Below, piece by piece: positions 50,457-60,099 of a stretch of 64,000 bases of DNA. Position 1 is the first letter of the stretch; each line of letters starts with the position of its first letter. The DNA lies in the NCBI RefSeq assembly GCF_001637225.1, contig NZ_LVJI01000054.1:1-64000 (forward strand), in the 5' to 3' direction. The translations under genes were made by a program, and so were the position numbers. The notes under the pieces were generated by a model that did not search any database, was not told the DNA's origin, and saw only the letters and a program-made list of their open reading frames with translations. Source of the stretch: Paenibacillus antarcticus (lineage in GTDB: Bacteria; Bacillota; Bacilli; Paenibacillales; Paenibacillaceae).

Positions 50457-51296
50457 CTATTTCTTGAACTTAAGTGTTGTTTTTCTGTTTCTGTGAGATA
50501 AGGTGGCATTGATTTCCCCACCAATTAGAATAATGTTAGAACTGATATATAACCAGATCAACAAGATCATCACCCCTCCTAGACTACCATAGGTTTTGGT
50601 GAAATTCCCAAATTGATTAACGTAAATGGAGAATGTGACAGATGTTATAATCCAACCTAAGGTTGTAAAGGTTGCCCCTGGTAGAGCCTCTTTAAATGTG
50701 ACTTTCTGATTAGGACCAAGCATATAAAGAAGTGTGAAGACAATAGTCATAACGATTAAGGGAATCATATATTGAAGGAAATTCCATAAGTGATGAATTG
50801 AGTCAGAGAAATGAAATAAATAAGATAGCTGATTCCCAACCCAATTACCGAATACGATCAGTAAGATACTTAGTAGAACGACAATTCCGATTACAAAAGT
50901 TCCTAAGAGAGAAAATACTCTCATTTTCCATAACCTTCGGTTATCTTCAATAGCATATGCTTTATTGAGACCTTTGATAATGGCCTTAATGCATCTTGAA
51001 CTTGCCCATAAAGTGGCTAACATTCCGAAAGAAAGTAATGCCTGACTTCTGCCCTCGGATACTTCCTTTATTATTTCTTCAATGATGGTTACAGCTTGTA
51101 CTGGAATTATTTCTCTTAAGTCATCGACCTTATCTACTATCGAAATGTTGGCATAACCAACAAGCGTCATAATGAAAATTAGAAAAGGGAAAAAGGATAG
51201 AAGTAGATAATAGGTTAGCTGCGCGCTAATGGCTTGAACATCGTCATCTTTTATTTTTTTGAAAAGTTGTTTAAAGAAATCAATTAACCAAGTCAC
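50457..51296 (-). CDS. YihY/virulence factor BrkB family membrane protein
   Basis: A protein of about 279 residues with six membrane segments. The family opening 'DDVQAISAQLTYYLLLSFFPFLIFIMTLVGY' and 'GMLATLWASSRCIKAIIKGLNKAY', 'TTLGWIITSVTFSIYVNQFGNFTKTYGSLGGVMILLIWLYISSNIILIGGEINA' are clear. Despite old names (ribonuclease BN) it is an inner-membrane protein of uncertain role. GTG at 51296 has GGAGGAG 6 bases upstream. ATG 51311 (five codons earlier, within that site) is the alternative start. Confidence 0.88.
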   Translation of the reverse strand: MTWLIDFFKQLFKKIKDDDVQAISAQLTYYLLLSFFPFLIFIMTLVGYANISIVDKVDDLREIIPVQAVTIIEEIIKEVSEGRSQALLSFGMLATLWASSRCIKAIIKGLNKAYAIEDNRRLWKMRVFSLLGTFVIGIVVLLSILLIVFGNWVGNQLSYLFHFSDSIHHLWNFLQYMIPLIVMTIVFTLLYMLGPNQKVTFKEALPGATFTTLGWIITSVTFSIYVNQFGNFTKTYGSLGGVMILLIWLYISSNIILIGGEINATLSHRNRKTTLKFKK

Positions 51297-51497
51297 GCGT
51301 GACTCCTCCATTGTGCCCCTCAATTGGAAAATAATCTTACATTATCTTTATACATTCTATAGTATCATTCTTCACGGATACAGTGAAATTAATCATTATT
51401 GTTGGGATGAAATCTCATCTATTCTTTCTATCCACATTGTATTTATAGTACAATGAACACTATTATATGTGATGGAAAACAGGGAAAGAGGGAACGG

Positions 51498-52172
51498 ATG
51501 CCTACTATACTGGTTGCTGACGATGATGTGAACATTCGCGAACTTGTCTGTTTGTTTCTACGGAATGACGGATTCGAAACAGCCGAAGCGGCGGACGGCA
51601 AGGAGGCACTGAGCGTATATGCCTCGATGCATATCGATCTTGTAGTACTCGATATTATGATGCCGATTATGGATGGTTGGACGTTATGCAAGGAGCTTCG
51701 AAGAAGCAATCCTGATCTTCCGTTACTTATGCTCACTGCAAGAGGCGAAACATGGGAGAAAGTGAAAGGATTCCAACTTGGGGCTGATGATTATCTGACG
51801 AAACCATTCGATCCATTGGAGTTGACCGCTCGTGTTGGGGCACTACTGAAACGATTTCGAATTGGCTCCACGCAGACGATTCGGCTCGGCAACGTCATTC
51901 TTGATCGGCAGACATATAAGGTGATGAGAGGGACGGTGTCGTTTACTTTGCCACTCAAGGAGTTTGAATTACTTTATAAACTCGCGGGAACACCTGGACA
52001 AATCTATACGCGTGAGCAACTGATCGATCAAATTTGGGGGATCGATTACGCTGGAGATGATCGAACGATAGACGTACATATTAAACGCTTGCGCGAACGA
52101 TTCGCGACCACACCCGATTTTCGTATTGAAACGGTGCGTGGGCTTGGGTACCGGCTTGAGGTTTACGAATGA
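51498..52172 (+). CDS. OmpR-family response regulator
   Basis: A 224-residue two-component response regulator. The receiver domain has the acidic pocket DDD (8-10), phospho-acceptor D52 in 'LVVLDIMMPIMDGW' and 'DDYLTKPF'. The C-terminal winged helix ends 'YAGDDRTIDVHIKRLRERF ... VRGLGYRLE'. The start is ATG 51498 after GAGGGAA. Its stop overlaps the kinase start by 4 bases. The direct-repeat boxes in front of three nearby hydrolase genes are likely targets. Confidence 0.92.
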   Translation: MPTILVADDDVNIRELVCLFLRNDGFETAEAADGKEALSVYASMHIDLVVLDIMMPIMDGWTLCKELRRSNPDLPLLMLTARGETWEKVKGFQLGADDYLTKPFDPLELTARVGALLKRFRIGSTQTIRLGNVILDRQTYKVMRGTVSFTLPLKEFELLYKLAGTPGQIYTREQLIDQIWGIDYAGDDRTIDVHIKRLRERFATTPDFRIETVRGLGYRLEVYE

Positions 52173-53536
52173 TCAGATCCTTATATATACGTGTTGTCCT
52201 GACATTTCTACTCTCCGTCATTGGGGGCACGATCATTTCTTTTTTTGTGTCAACTTGGATATTCGAAGAAAAATTGAACGACAACGCGCGAATCAACTTA
52301 CGGAACTTTGGCCAAGACATCGTCCGGATTTACAAGATCCTTCCGTTAGGTGAAGCGGACTCTTTCGTAAGTGAAATGAAGCAGCTCGATTCCTATTATA
52401 TTCGGATTTACGAAGCCACAGGTCAGTTCCAGTCTTACGGAGCGCTTAACGGACACAAGCCTGCTACTGTGACAATGGAAAAAATAAAGAAAGTATTAGA
52501 AGGAGGCGTTGTTCAAGACACTCCGAATGGTATTGCTACGGTCCTCTTAGGGTTGCCGCTCAAAACGGAAATGGGAACGAAAGCGATGTTTTTGGAAACG
52601 CGCTCCCCCCCTTCTGCCTCTTTTGTCATGAAGTGGGGATTGATCTTTGCAACCTGTTCGTTGATTGCAGGAAGCTTATTTATTCTAGTCGCCTCAGTAT
52701 TTCTGGTAAGACCGATCAAAAAGTTGACAAATGCGACCAAGCGTATAGCATCTGGAGATTTCAATGTCAAGCTGAATATTAAGCAAACGAGTGAGCTGGG
52801 TACTTTGGCTCGCAGTTTCGAAGAAATGATGCACGATCTGCAGCAACTTGAGCAGATGCGCAGGGAATTCGTAACGAACGTGTCCCACGAGGTTCAGTCT
52901 CCGCTCACCTCAATATCTGGTTATGCTATAGCGCTCAAGCAAGTAGGCATCGCAGATAACGACCGAAGTCGATATCTCGATATTATCATAGATGAAGCAA
53001 ATCGGATGTCCAAGATGAGCGATAGCCTGCTAAAGCTGAGTTTGCTTGAATCGCAGTCACAGCAACTACGATTGGTCACCTTCAGTCTTGATGAACAGAT
53101 TAGACGAGTCATCGTCGCGATACAGCCGCAATGGTCGGCTCGCAACATCCGTTTCGAACTCAATTTGAAGGCGATTATCTTGATGGCTGATCATGACCAG
53201 CTAAATCAGGTGTGGACCAATATACTCGGTAATAGCATCAAATTTTCTGAAGATCGCGGCGTTATTAACGTCAGTATCAAACAAGATATCAACAACGTAA
53301 TAGTCCGAATATCCGACACAGGTATTGGTATTTCCTTAGAGGATCAGAAGCGTATATTTGAGCGGTTTTTTAAGGCTGATCGTTCCCACAGTCGTAAGTA
53401 TGGCGGTAGCGGTATGGGACTCGCCATCGTTAAACAGATCATATCGCTTCATCAAGGCGACATTCAAGTGGAAAGTGAACCTGGCCAAGGAACGACCTTC
53501 ATTGTCACCTTACCAATCACTACGCCAATAGATTAG
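52169..53536 (+). CDS. Sensor histidine kinase
   Basis: A 455-residue membrane kinase. Membrane segments lie at about 7-27 and 160-182, with an external sensor of about 130 residues between. HAMP follows ('VRPIKKLTNATKRIASGDFNVKLN'), then HisKA with phospho-His in 'VSHEVQSPLTSISGYAIAL', and HATPase_c with 'NILGNSIKFS', 'VRISDTGIGIS' and 'GGSGMGLAIVKQI'. It is coupled to the response regulator. The signal is unknown; cell-envelope stress is plausible given hydrolase and beta-lactamase-fold neighbours. Confidence 0.92.
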   Translation: MIRSLYIRVVLTFLLSVIGGTIISFFVSTWIFEEKLNDNARINLRNFGQDIVRIYKILPLGEADSFVSEMKQLDSYYIRIYEATGQFQSYGALNGHKPATVTMEKIKKVLEGGVVQDTPNGIATVLLGLPLKTEMGTKAMFLETRSPPSASFVMKWGLIFATCSLIAGSLFILVASVFLVRPIKKLTNATKRIASGDFNVKLNIKQTSELGTLARSFEEMMHDLQQLEQMRREFVTNVSHEVQSPLTSISGYAIALKQVGIADNDRSRYLDIIIDEANRMSKMSDSLLKLSLLESQSQQLRLVTFSLDEQIRRVIVAIQPQWSARNIRFELNLKAIILMADHDQLNQVWTNILGNSIKFSEDRGVINVSIKQDINNVIVRISDTGIGISLEDQKRIFERFFKADRSHSRKYGGSGMGLAIVKQIISLHQGDIQVESEPGQGTTFIVTLPITTPID

Positions 53537-53584
53537 CGTTAGATTCATGTGGTATCAATCGGATTGACTAACCGTATTCTCCAT

Positions 53585-53634
53585 GCTATGGCATCATGTG
53601 CAAGCTTCCTTGCATATGACGCGTAGCTTTTTTT
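53585..53634 (+). terminator. Terminator after the two-component operon
   Basis: A long imperfect hairpin from GCTATGGC to GCGTAGC with core TGCAAG/CTTGCA, followed by seven T. The same structure recurs at 54787. Confidence 0.7.
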
Positions 53635-53638
53635 GCTT

Positions 53639-53658
53639 GTTCATACTCAGTACATATT
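53639..53658 (+). promoter_or_regulatory. Direct-repeat box 1 (probable response-regulator site)
   Basis: GTTCATAC-tca-GTACATAT: two half-sites 11 bases apart, as expected for an OmpR-type dimer on one face of the helix. It lies about 90 bases before the first hydrolase gene. Copies occur at 54840 and 57568. Confidence 0.6.
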
Positions 53659-53746
53659 GTCATCATAGGGAGTACATCTTCGTCGTATAAGCTATGTTTA
53701 ACAACTAGTTTAAAGTAGCCCAATAAACAGACGAGGACAGGAGAAG

Positions 53747-54747
53747 ATGAGAGTGAAACCAAAAGAAGAGGTAATGAAAAAGAGGAGGGGCAAACTGCTT
53801 ACCATGATACTAAAAACCTTAGGAGTTATAGCGATAGCCATAGTACTTTTTCTAGCCATTGTTTTTATCGTGAATGCGATCTGCAACAAATTGGAGCAAG
53901 GTAAAATAAAACCCTATGGTCAGACTGTGACGGTAGATGGGAAAAATATGAATGTTTTGATTCAAGGAAAAGGCGAAGAAACCGTCGTGCTCCTACCTGG
54001 TCTTGGAACACCAGCACCAGGACTTGATTTTAAGTCGTTAATAGAAGAGCTATCACCATTTTACAAAGTCGTCGTGATTGAGCCTTTTGGTTATGGATTA
54101 AGTGATTTAAGCGAAAAGAAACGAAGCACAGAGAATATTGTGAGTGAAATTCATGAAGCTTTACAGCAGCTTAATATTGACCGTTACACGATAATGGGCC
54201 ATTCCATTTCAGGCATTTACGGACTAGATTATGTGAATAAATATCCAAACGAAGTGAGTGCATTTGTTGGGCTCGACACCAGTTATCCAACGATGGGCTC
54301 AATGGTAAGTTTAAAGGTTACATCTTCACAATTAGCAATTATCAAACTAGGCTACAAATCAGGTCTCTTGAGATTTTCTCTGAAACTGGGTACTGATCTT
54401 GATCCATTGGCTACAGTGCCATATGATGATGAAACGAAAGAACAAATGAGAATGTTTACGAACACAAACAGTTATAATCCCAACATATTAAATGAAATGA
54501 AAAATATGGATTCTAATGTTGTTGCAGCTCAAAATTTAACATTCCCGAAAAAAATCTTCCCGTTATGTTATTTGTAGATGCGAATAAGCCAGAAGGATAT
54601 GATCAATGGATACCAGAGCAGGAAGCGCAAGTAAAAGATTCTTTACATGCAAAAGTGATGCCAATGGAAGGTGGCCATTCTTTACATCGTACCGAAGCAA
54701 AAGAAATCGTAGAAAACTTTAGAGAATTTATGCAAGAAATAAAATAA
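53747..54747 (+). pseudogene. Alpha/beta hydrolase, frameshifted copy
   Basis: An alpha/beta hydrolase with an N-terminal membrane anchor (about residues 17-44). The fold is intact up to the nucleophile 'TIMGHSISGIYGLDYV', with oxyanion region 'VVLLPGLGTPAPG'. At a run of seven A (54548-54554) the frame is lost: the protein ends 'FPKKIFPLCYL' at 54577. The rest, including the catalytic His in 'MEGGHSLHRTEA', continues in another frame to 54747. With five A the two halves join exactly as in the paralogue downstream (FPKDLPLLLLIQAN). It is a true mutation, a slippage switch or a sequencing error. Confidence 0.8.
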
Positions 54748-54786
54748 GAAATCGTATGATCTAAATACTGTCCCCGTATTCTCCGT

Positions 54787-54840
54787 GCTACGGCATCATG
54801 TGCAAGCTTCTTTGCATGTGACGCAGTAGCATTTTTTTTT
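54787..54840 (+). terminator. Terminator after the frameshifted hydrolase
   Basis: Imperfect hairpin GCTACGGC ... GCAGTAGC with core TGCAAG/TTTGCA, followed by nine T. A duplicate of the terminator at 53585. Confidence 0.7.
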
Positions 54841-54860
54841 TTCATATTCAGTTCATATTG
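54840..54860 (+). promoter_or_regulatory. Direct-repeat box 2
   Basis: TTTCATAT-tca-GTTCATAT then TGACGTCA. Half-sites are 11 bases apart, like boxes 1 and 3. It lies about 90 bases before the intact hydrolase gene. Confidence 0.6.
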
Positions 54861-54947
54861 ACGTCACGGGGAGTACATATTCGTCGTATAAGCTATGTTT
54901 AACGGCTAGTTTAAAATAGCCCAATAAACAGATGAAGACAGGAGAAG

Positions 54948-55934
54948 ATGAGAGTGACACAACCAGAGGGAAAGAAAGCGAGTAATGGATCGAGGGCCAA
55001 GAAAGTACGAAACATTATACTTAAAATACTAGGAGCAATCGTAATCACCATTGTTCTGTTTCTAGGTATTGTTTATATCACGAATGTGATCAGTAGCAAT
55101 TCAGAGGCGAAAAAGATAGAGCCCTACGGTCAGCACGTATCTGTAGACGGGAAAAATATGAATGTGTTAATTCAAGGCGAAGGCAAGGAAACGATCGTGC
55201 TTCTACCAGGTTATGGAACAGCTGCACCAGCGCTTGATTTTAAGATGCTCATCGATGAGCTATCTCCATATTACAAAGTTGTGGCGGTTGAGCCATTCGG
55301 TTATGGATTAAGTGATGGAACTGAAAAAGAACGAACCGCAGAGAATATCGTAAGTGAAGTTCATGAAGCTCTACAGCAGCTTAACATTAACGAGTACATG
55401 CTCATGGGCCACTCCATTGCAGGCATTTACGGCATTGATTATGTGAACAAATATCCGGATGAGGTAACCGCATTCGTCGGAATTGACAGTAGTGTTCCAA
55501 CACAACCGGGTATGGATGCCAAATTACCTACAAAAATGTTCGGATTTCTTAAAAAATCAGGTCTCCAAAGATTAGTGGTCAAATTTGGTGGTGACCCTTA
55601 TGCTGAACTCGCATTTGATGATCACACCGTAGAGCAGATGAAAATGCTGTCGAGTAAAAACTCGAATAGTTCCACGATGTTGAATGAGATGGACCATATT
55701 TCTTCCAATTTTAAAGGAGCTCAAGGTTTAACCTTCCCTAAAGACCTTCCACTTCTTCTCCTTATTCAAGCGAATAATGAAGGTGTAAAAGGATGGATAC
55801 CTTTGCACGAAGGTCAGATCAAAGATTCAGTACATGGAAAAGTAATAACAATGGATGGCGAACATTATTTGCACCATACGTTATTTAAAGAAATAGCTGA
55901 AGATGTTAGAGCATTCATGAACGAAGCGAAGTGA
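54948..55934 (+). CDS. Membrane-anchored alpha/beta hydrolase, intact copy
   Basis: A 328-residue hydrolase. Residues about 24-45 form a membrane anchor ('ILKILGAIVITIVLFLGIVYITNVI'), with the enzyme domain outside. Catalytic features are 'TIVLLPGYGTAAPALDF' (oxyanion loop), nucleophile Ser in 'MLMGHSIAGIYGIDYV', an Asp in 'FVGIDSSVP' or nearby, and the His in 'MDGEHYLHHTLF'. The substrate is unknown. It is a tandem paralogue of the frameshifted gene just upstream, with the same promoter box and ribosome site. The start ATG 54948 follows AGGAGAAG closely; GTG 54954 is a possible alternative. Confidence 0.85.
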   Translation: MRVTQPEGKKASNGSRAKKVRNIILKILGAIVITIVLFLGIVYITNVISSNSEAKKIEPYGQHVSVDGKNMNVLIQGEGKETIVLLPGYGTAAPALDFKMLIDELSPYYKVVAVEPFGYGLSDGTEKERTAENIVSEVHEALQQLNINEYMLMGHSIAGIYGIDYVNKYPDEVTAFVGIDSSVPTQPGMDAKLPTKMFGFLKKSGLQRLVVKFGGDPYAELAFDDHTVEQMKMLSSKNSNSSTMLNEMDHISSNFKGAQGLTFPKDLPLLLLIQANNEGVKGWIPLHEGQIKDSVHGKVITMDGEHYLHHTLFKEIAEDVRAFMNEAK

Positions 55935-55983
55935 ATATCCTGTAAAAGTCTACTTGTGATTTTATAGATGTGTATACATGAAT

Positions 55984-56018
55984 ATGAAAAAACCGTCCTG
56001 TGGGGCGGTTTTTTCATA
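55984..56018 (+). terminator. Terminator after the intact hydrolase
   Basis: ATGAAAAAACCG and CGGTTTTTTCAT around TCCTGTGGGG; the right arm supplies the T-run. Confidence 0.75.
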
Positions 56019-56064
56019 GTATGTCCAATTCGACCAATATCCGTCATGAAAGAGAGGAATTCAA

Positions 56065-57519
56065 ATGAGATTATTTGAGATACTTTTAGTTCTATCTTGT
56101 TTCGCTTTACTCGTAGATCTATTGTTTATTAAAAGAGGTGCAAAGAAAACAGGACTGGTTTTGTGTATAGGAAGTGGCGTTATATTTGTAATTCAATTGT
56201 TTGTTGAGGAATATAGATGCAGTTGCTTTTGGTATATATTATGACGGCTCTATTCATACTCATCGTTTTATTCAGGCATTCCAAAAAGATGCTGAATCTA
56301 AAAATAGGGAAGCCGTTGAAATATAGTTTATCTTCCATAATCGTCATTCTACTTGTTGTATCTACCATCTTGTCTGTATACTTGCCTGTCTTTCATTTGC
56401 CGAAGCCTGATGGTCCAGAGAAAGTGGGTACTCAAACATTTCATTTTACAGATCAGAACAGAGATGAAGTCTTAACTGAAGATCAAAGCGATAAGAGGGA
56501 ACTAATGGTTCAAGTTTGGTACCCTACTGAAAATAGCAATAATAACAAGAGTGAAGCTCTTTTTCCAAAAGATAAAGAAATGTTCAAAAAGTATATTCAG
56601 ACATACTCTAATTCTTTAAACCTTCCCGATTTTGTGTTCGATTACTGGAAGTATAGTAGAACCAACTCTTATGAAAATGTAGAAATATTATCTTCTACAA
56701 GTCCTTATCCCTTGGTAATGCTATCTCATGGTATGGGAACCAGTAGGGTTCTACATGCATCACAGGCCGAGAATCTGGCCAGTCATGGGTTTATCGTGGT
56801 CACAATCGATCATACGTATAGCACCTTTGCTACCATTTTTCCGGATGGCCGTGTAACGGACTATAAAACAAAGATGACAACAATAGATGAGTGTAGAAAA
56901 AATTGGAAATATATGGAAAAATGACGTAGAGTTTGTAATCAATCAAATTGAAAAGATAAATTCAGGTGCAATCGAAAGTCAATTTAAAGGGAACATAGAT
57001 TTAAATAACATAGGCGTGATGGGGCATTCTTTTGGGGGTGCAACGGCGTTTAATACAACTTATTTAGATCATAGAATCAAGGCAGGGATTAATATGGACG
57101 GGTCATTATATGAAGTGGAGAATAGAGATGTTATAAACAAGCCGTTTATGTTCATAAGATCGGGAAGTTTTAAAGACTGGTTAGTAGATTTTAAAAATGA
57201 TGAAAATTCGGATAACGAAATAACTAAACAACTTTCAGATGAGCTGCACATTATTAAAAATGTTATCGAACATGGAGGAAGTGCGATTTATGTAGAAGGA
57301 ACCCAACACTTCAATTTCACAGACCTTCAATTCTATTCTGAGTTGATTAAACTGACTGGGATAACAGGAGATATAAATGGTAAGAGAGGATCAAGCATCG
57401 TAAATCAATATGTACTCGATTTCTTTAATAAGCAACTGAAAGGAACGGGTGGAAATCTGATTCAGGGACCGAACGACATGTATCCAGAGGTGAAATTTAT
57501 AGAACAGGGAGACCTCTAA
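56065..57519 (+). pseudogene. Membrane alpha/beta hydrolase (PAF-acetylhydrolase-like) with two frameshifts
   Basis: Three consecutive frames make one protein. Frame 1 starts at ATG 56065 after AGAGAGGAA (MRLFEILLVLSCFALLVDLLF, two membrane segments) and runs off near 56215 to end 'EEYRCSCFWYIL'. Frame 2 continues at 56217 with further membrane segments and the hydrolase start ('YPLVMLSHGMGTSRVLHASQAENLASHGF') and is lost near 56890. Frame 3 carries 'NNIGVMGHSFGGATAF' with the nucleophile Ser and 'GTQHFNFTDL' with a likely catalytic His, ending at 57519. Loss of one base at 56216-56220 and a second indel at about 56889-56892 explain the breaks. It is inactive if the sequence is right. Confidence 0.75.
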
Positions 57520-57567
57520 TCGATCATGTCCGACTGAGTAGAGTGACGCTGTAATATTATTTTACCT

Positions 57568-57587
57568 GTTCATATTCGGTTCATATA
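57568..57587 (+). promoter_or_regulatory. Direct-repeat box 3
   Basis: GTTCATAT-tcg-GTTCATAT followed by AGACGTCACGAAGAGTACAT: the most perfect of the three boxes. It lies about 100 bases before the beta-lactamase-fold gene, and the downstream GTACAT element is shared with boxes 1 and 2. Confidence 0.65.
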
Positions 57588-57670
57588 GACGTCACGAAGA
57601 GTACATTTATATTTGTTAAGCTTATTTTAGCACCAAAGAAAGATACTCTAAGAGATACTGACAGGAGAAG

Positions 57671-59800
57671 ATGCAAATGATACAACAAGAGAAAATGAAC
57701 GTGGTCAAGAGAACAGTCAAAAAACGAACTTCAATTGCAGCTTTAACTCTAGTGTTAACCATGTTAGCCCCACTATCTGCAATGGCCGCACCGGCTGCCA
57801 TGAATAACAACAGCAACCTTACGTATGAGACAACGAAGAAAACCGTGATCGAAAAAGCCAAATTACTGACTGAGACGTACGGTACGACGAGTCTGCAATA
57901 TGCACTCATCGATGGTGGAGAGATTGTGGTGTCCGGTCAAACGGGCAAAAACGATATAAACGACAAGGTACCTCTTACTTCGAACACGATCTATGGCATT
58001 GGTTCAACCAGTAAAATGATGCTTACAGCCGCTGTAATGAAGCTGGTTGACGAAGGCAAGATCGATTTGGATGTGCCTGTTGTGAACTATATCCCTGACT
58101 TTAAAATGAAAGATAACCGATACAAACAGATTACACCCCGTATGTTGCTGAATCATTCCTCCGGTCTTCTGGGCACCTCAACCAGCAATGCCACATTGTA
58201 CGGAGATAATGACACGTATTCACATGATACGTTTTTGGAGCAATTGGCGAATCAAAACCTGAAGGCAGATCCCGGCGCATACTCAGTCTACAGCAACGAT
58301 GGCTTTACGTTAGCTGAGATTCTGGTCGAAAGAGTTAGCGGCATTGGTTTTACTTCATTTATACACAAATATTTTACGGAGCCTTTGGATATGAAACATA
58401 CCAAAACCCCCCAGGATGTGGTTGATCCGGCAGAAATGGCGGGAATTTATTCCCCTTTTTATGAGGGGCAGCTTCCACAAGAGAATTATAATATCATCGC
58501 TACTGGAGGTCTTTATTCCACCGCTGAAGATCTGGTCAAATTTTCAAGAATCTTCACGGGAGAGGTCAATGGCATTCTTTCCAGTAAGTCTGTAGAAGCC
58601 ATGGCGCAAGAAGAGTATAAAAGAGGCATGTGGCCAGAGGAAAGCGATACGCTTATGTCTTACGGGTTAGGGTGGGATAGTGTGAACTTGTTCCCATTCA
58701 ACGAATACGGCATTAAGGCAGTTATGAAAGGAGGAGATACGTTATCTTATCAGTCTTCATTAGTGGTACTTCCGGAATACAATATGGCTGCAGCCGTTAT
58801 CTCTTCAGGCGGGTCAAGCTTAACCAATCATTTCATTGCGAATGAATTATTACTCAGCGCACTTGAGGAAAAGGACATGATTACAGAACGGAAGTCGGAA
58901 AAATCATTTGGCGTACCTGTGAAGGCAGATATGCCTAAAGGAATATCCAAGTATGCAGGTATATATGGCGGCAATAATTCGGTTATGAAGATCAAAATAA
59001 ATAAGGCTGGACAAATGACTGTATCCGCACTTACAGCTCCGAGTAATCCGGCTCAAGAATACACATATACAGCAGATGGTACTTTTGTTAACGACGATGG
59101 TACAGAAAAGTTGAAATTCGTGGTGAAGAAAAATGGGGATACCTACCTGTGGTCTCGATCTTATATATCCATTCCAGGACTCGGACAGCTGGCTTTCTCA
59201 GAATATAATGCGGAGAAGCTTAAAGCCAATGAATTATCCAAGGAGATTAACGCCTCATGGAAAAAGCGCGATGGTAAAAAATATTACCTAGTGAATGAGA
59301 AATACACATCAATGGTCTATCTCAATGCTTCATCGATCCTGCCTATTCATATGAATAAAGAGAATCCAGGGTATATGTCCAATAATAAGATTATTGGAGC
59401 AAACGAAGCAGCCAATCTATTGCAGATTCCTGGTACTGCCGGACGTGATACGATGGATATTCATTTCTCTAAAAAGAACGGTGTAGAGTATCTTACAGCT
59501 TTAGGTTATGTATACGCCAGTGAGGAACTTGTGAAACCAATCTATTCGGGTAAACAATCTGTAACAACGATTCAAGCAGACGGTTATGCCAAATGGTTTT
59601 CGGTACCAGCTACTGCGAAAGGAAAAGTTATGACAGTGAAGATGCCTGCAAATGGAGCCTTTGCCGTATATGACCAGACGGGTATTTGTATTAATCACAC
59701 CGTAGTCAGCGGTAATAATCAGGTCGTATTACCGGAGAACGGTAGAGTCGTGTTTGCAGGTGAAGTTGGCTCCAAGTTCGCTGTTTCATTGAAAAAGTAA
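57671..59800 (+). CDS. Secreted serine hydrolase, beta-lactamase/penicillin-binding fold
   Basis: A 709-residue protein with a signal peptide ('IAALTLVLTMLAPLSAMAAP', cleavage near residue 39). The class C beta-lactamase domain shows the SxxK nucleophile in 'GIGSTSKMMLTAAVMKLVDEGKIDLD', the YxN motif in 'AYSVYSNDGFTLAEILVERVSG' and 'LLNHSSGLLGTS'. A long C-terminal region of about 280 residues after 'VPVKADMPKGISKYAGIYGG' is beta-rich and may bind ligand or wall. Such proteins are esterases, D-aminopeptidases or wall-peptide enzymes more often than antibiotic-resistance lactamases. It shares the box and ribosome site (AGGAGAAGATG) of the two upstream hydrolases. Confidence 0.85.
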   Translation: MQMIQQEKMNVVKRTVKKRTSIAALTLVLTMLAPLSAMAAPAAMNNNSNLTYETTKKTVIEKAKLLTETYGTTSLQYALIDGGEIVVSGQTGKNDINDKVPLTSNTIYGIGSTSKMMLTAAVMKLVDEGKIDLDVPVVNYIPDFKMKDNRYKQITPRMLLNHSSGLLGTSTSNATLYGDNDTYSHDTFLEQLANQNLKADPGAYSVYSNDGFTLAEILVERVSGIGFTSFIHKYFTEPLDMKHTKTPQDVVDPAEMAGIYSPFYEGQLPQENYNIIATGGLYSTAEDLVKFSRIFTGEVNGILSSKSVEAMAQEEYKRGMWPEESDTLMSYGLGWDSVNLFPFNEYGIKAVMKGGDTLSYQSSLVVLPEYNMAAAVISSGGSSLTNHFIANELLLSALEEKDMITERKSEKSFGVPVKADMPKGISKYAGIYGGNNSVMKIKINKAGQMTVSALTAPSNPAQEYTYTADGTFVNDDGTEKLKFVVKKNGDTYLWSRSYISIPGLGQLAFSEYNAEKLKANELSKEINASWKKRDGKKYYLVNEKYTSMVYLNASSILPIHMNKENPGYMSNNKIIGANEAANLLQIPGTAGRDTMDIHFSKKNGVEYLTALGYVYASEELVKPIYSGKQSVTTIQADGYAKWFSVPATAKGKVMTVKMPANGAFAVYDQTGICINHTVVSGNNQVVLPENGRVVFAGEVGSKFAVSLKK

Positions 59801-59817
59801 AAACGGACTTATCTAAG

Positions 59818-59865
59818 AGGCTGTCTCGTAAGGTCATTACTGACTTTATGGGACAGCACTTTTTT
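59818..59865 (+). terminator. Terminator after the beta-lactamase-fold gene
   Basis: GCTGTC/GACAGC outer stem and GTCA-TTAC-TGAC core, then ACTTTTTT. The remaining gap to 60214 contains no convincing gene; a promoter lies at 60100. Confidence 0.7.
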
Positions 59866-60099
59866 GTGTGCGGTCCATGGCCAACAAAACGTATATTAGA
59901 AAAATGCCCTACATTGCTTACTACATAAGCGCTGAGGGCTGTTATTGTAACTGTTTTCATGATATATTAAAGGTTCTTTGCAGATTTTAAATTTCGTGAT
60001 TCATTGCGTTTAAGTTACCAAACTTCAATATTGTAATAAAATGGTATCGAACTAGGTCTTTGATTTTTCATTTACTACCTTATTATGATAATCCTTACA

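Larger units (their letters stand above)
53572..55934 (+). repeat. Tandem duplication of terminator, promoter and hydrolase gene
   Basis: Two diverged copies of about 1.2 kb: 53572-54773 and 54774-55934. Each consists of a terminator hairpin, the direct-repeat box, a conserved stretch (GTCGTATAAGCTATGTTTAAC), the leader CAATAAACAGA, the ribosome site AGGAGAAGATGAGAGTG and an alpha/beta hydrolase gene. Similarity is highest in the promoter. The first gene is now frameshifted. Confidence 0.85.

Noticed and set aside
57671..59800. Beta-lactamase-fold gene as an antibiotic-resistance gene
   Set aside because: The protein has a large extra C-terminal region and lies in a hydrolase regulon. The SxxK/YxN fold is shared by many esterases and peptidases, so resistance cannot be claimed.
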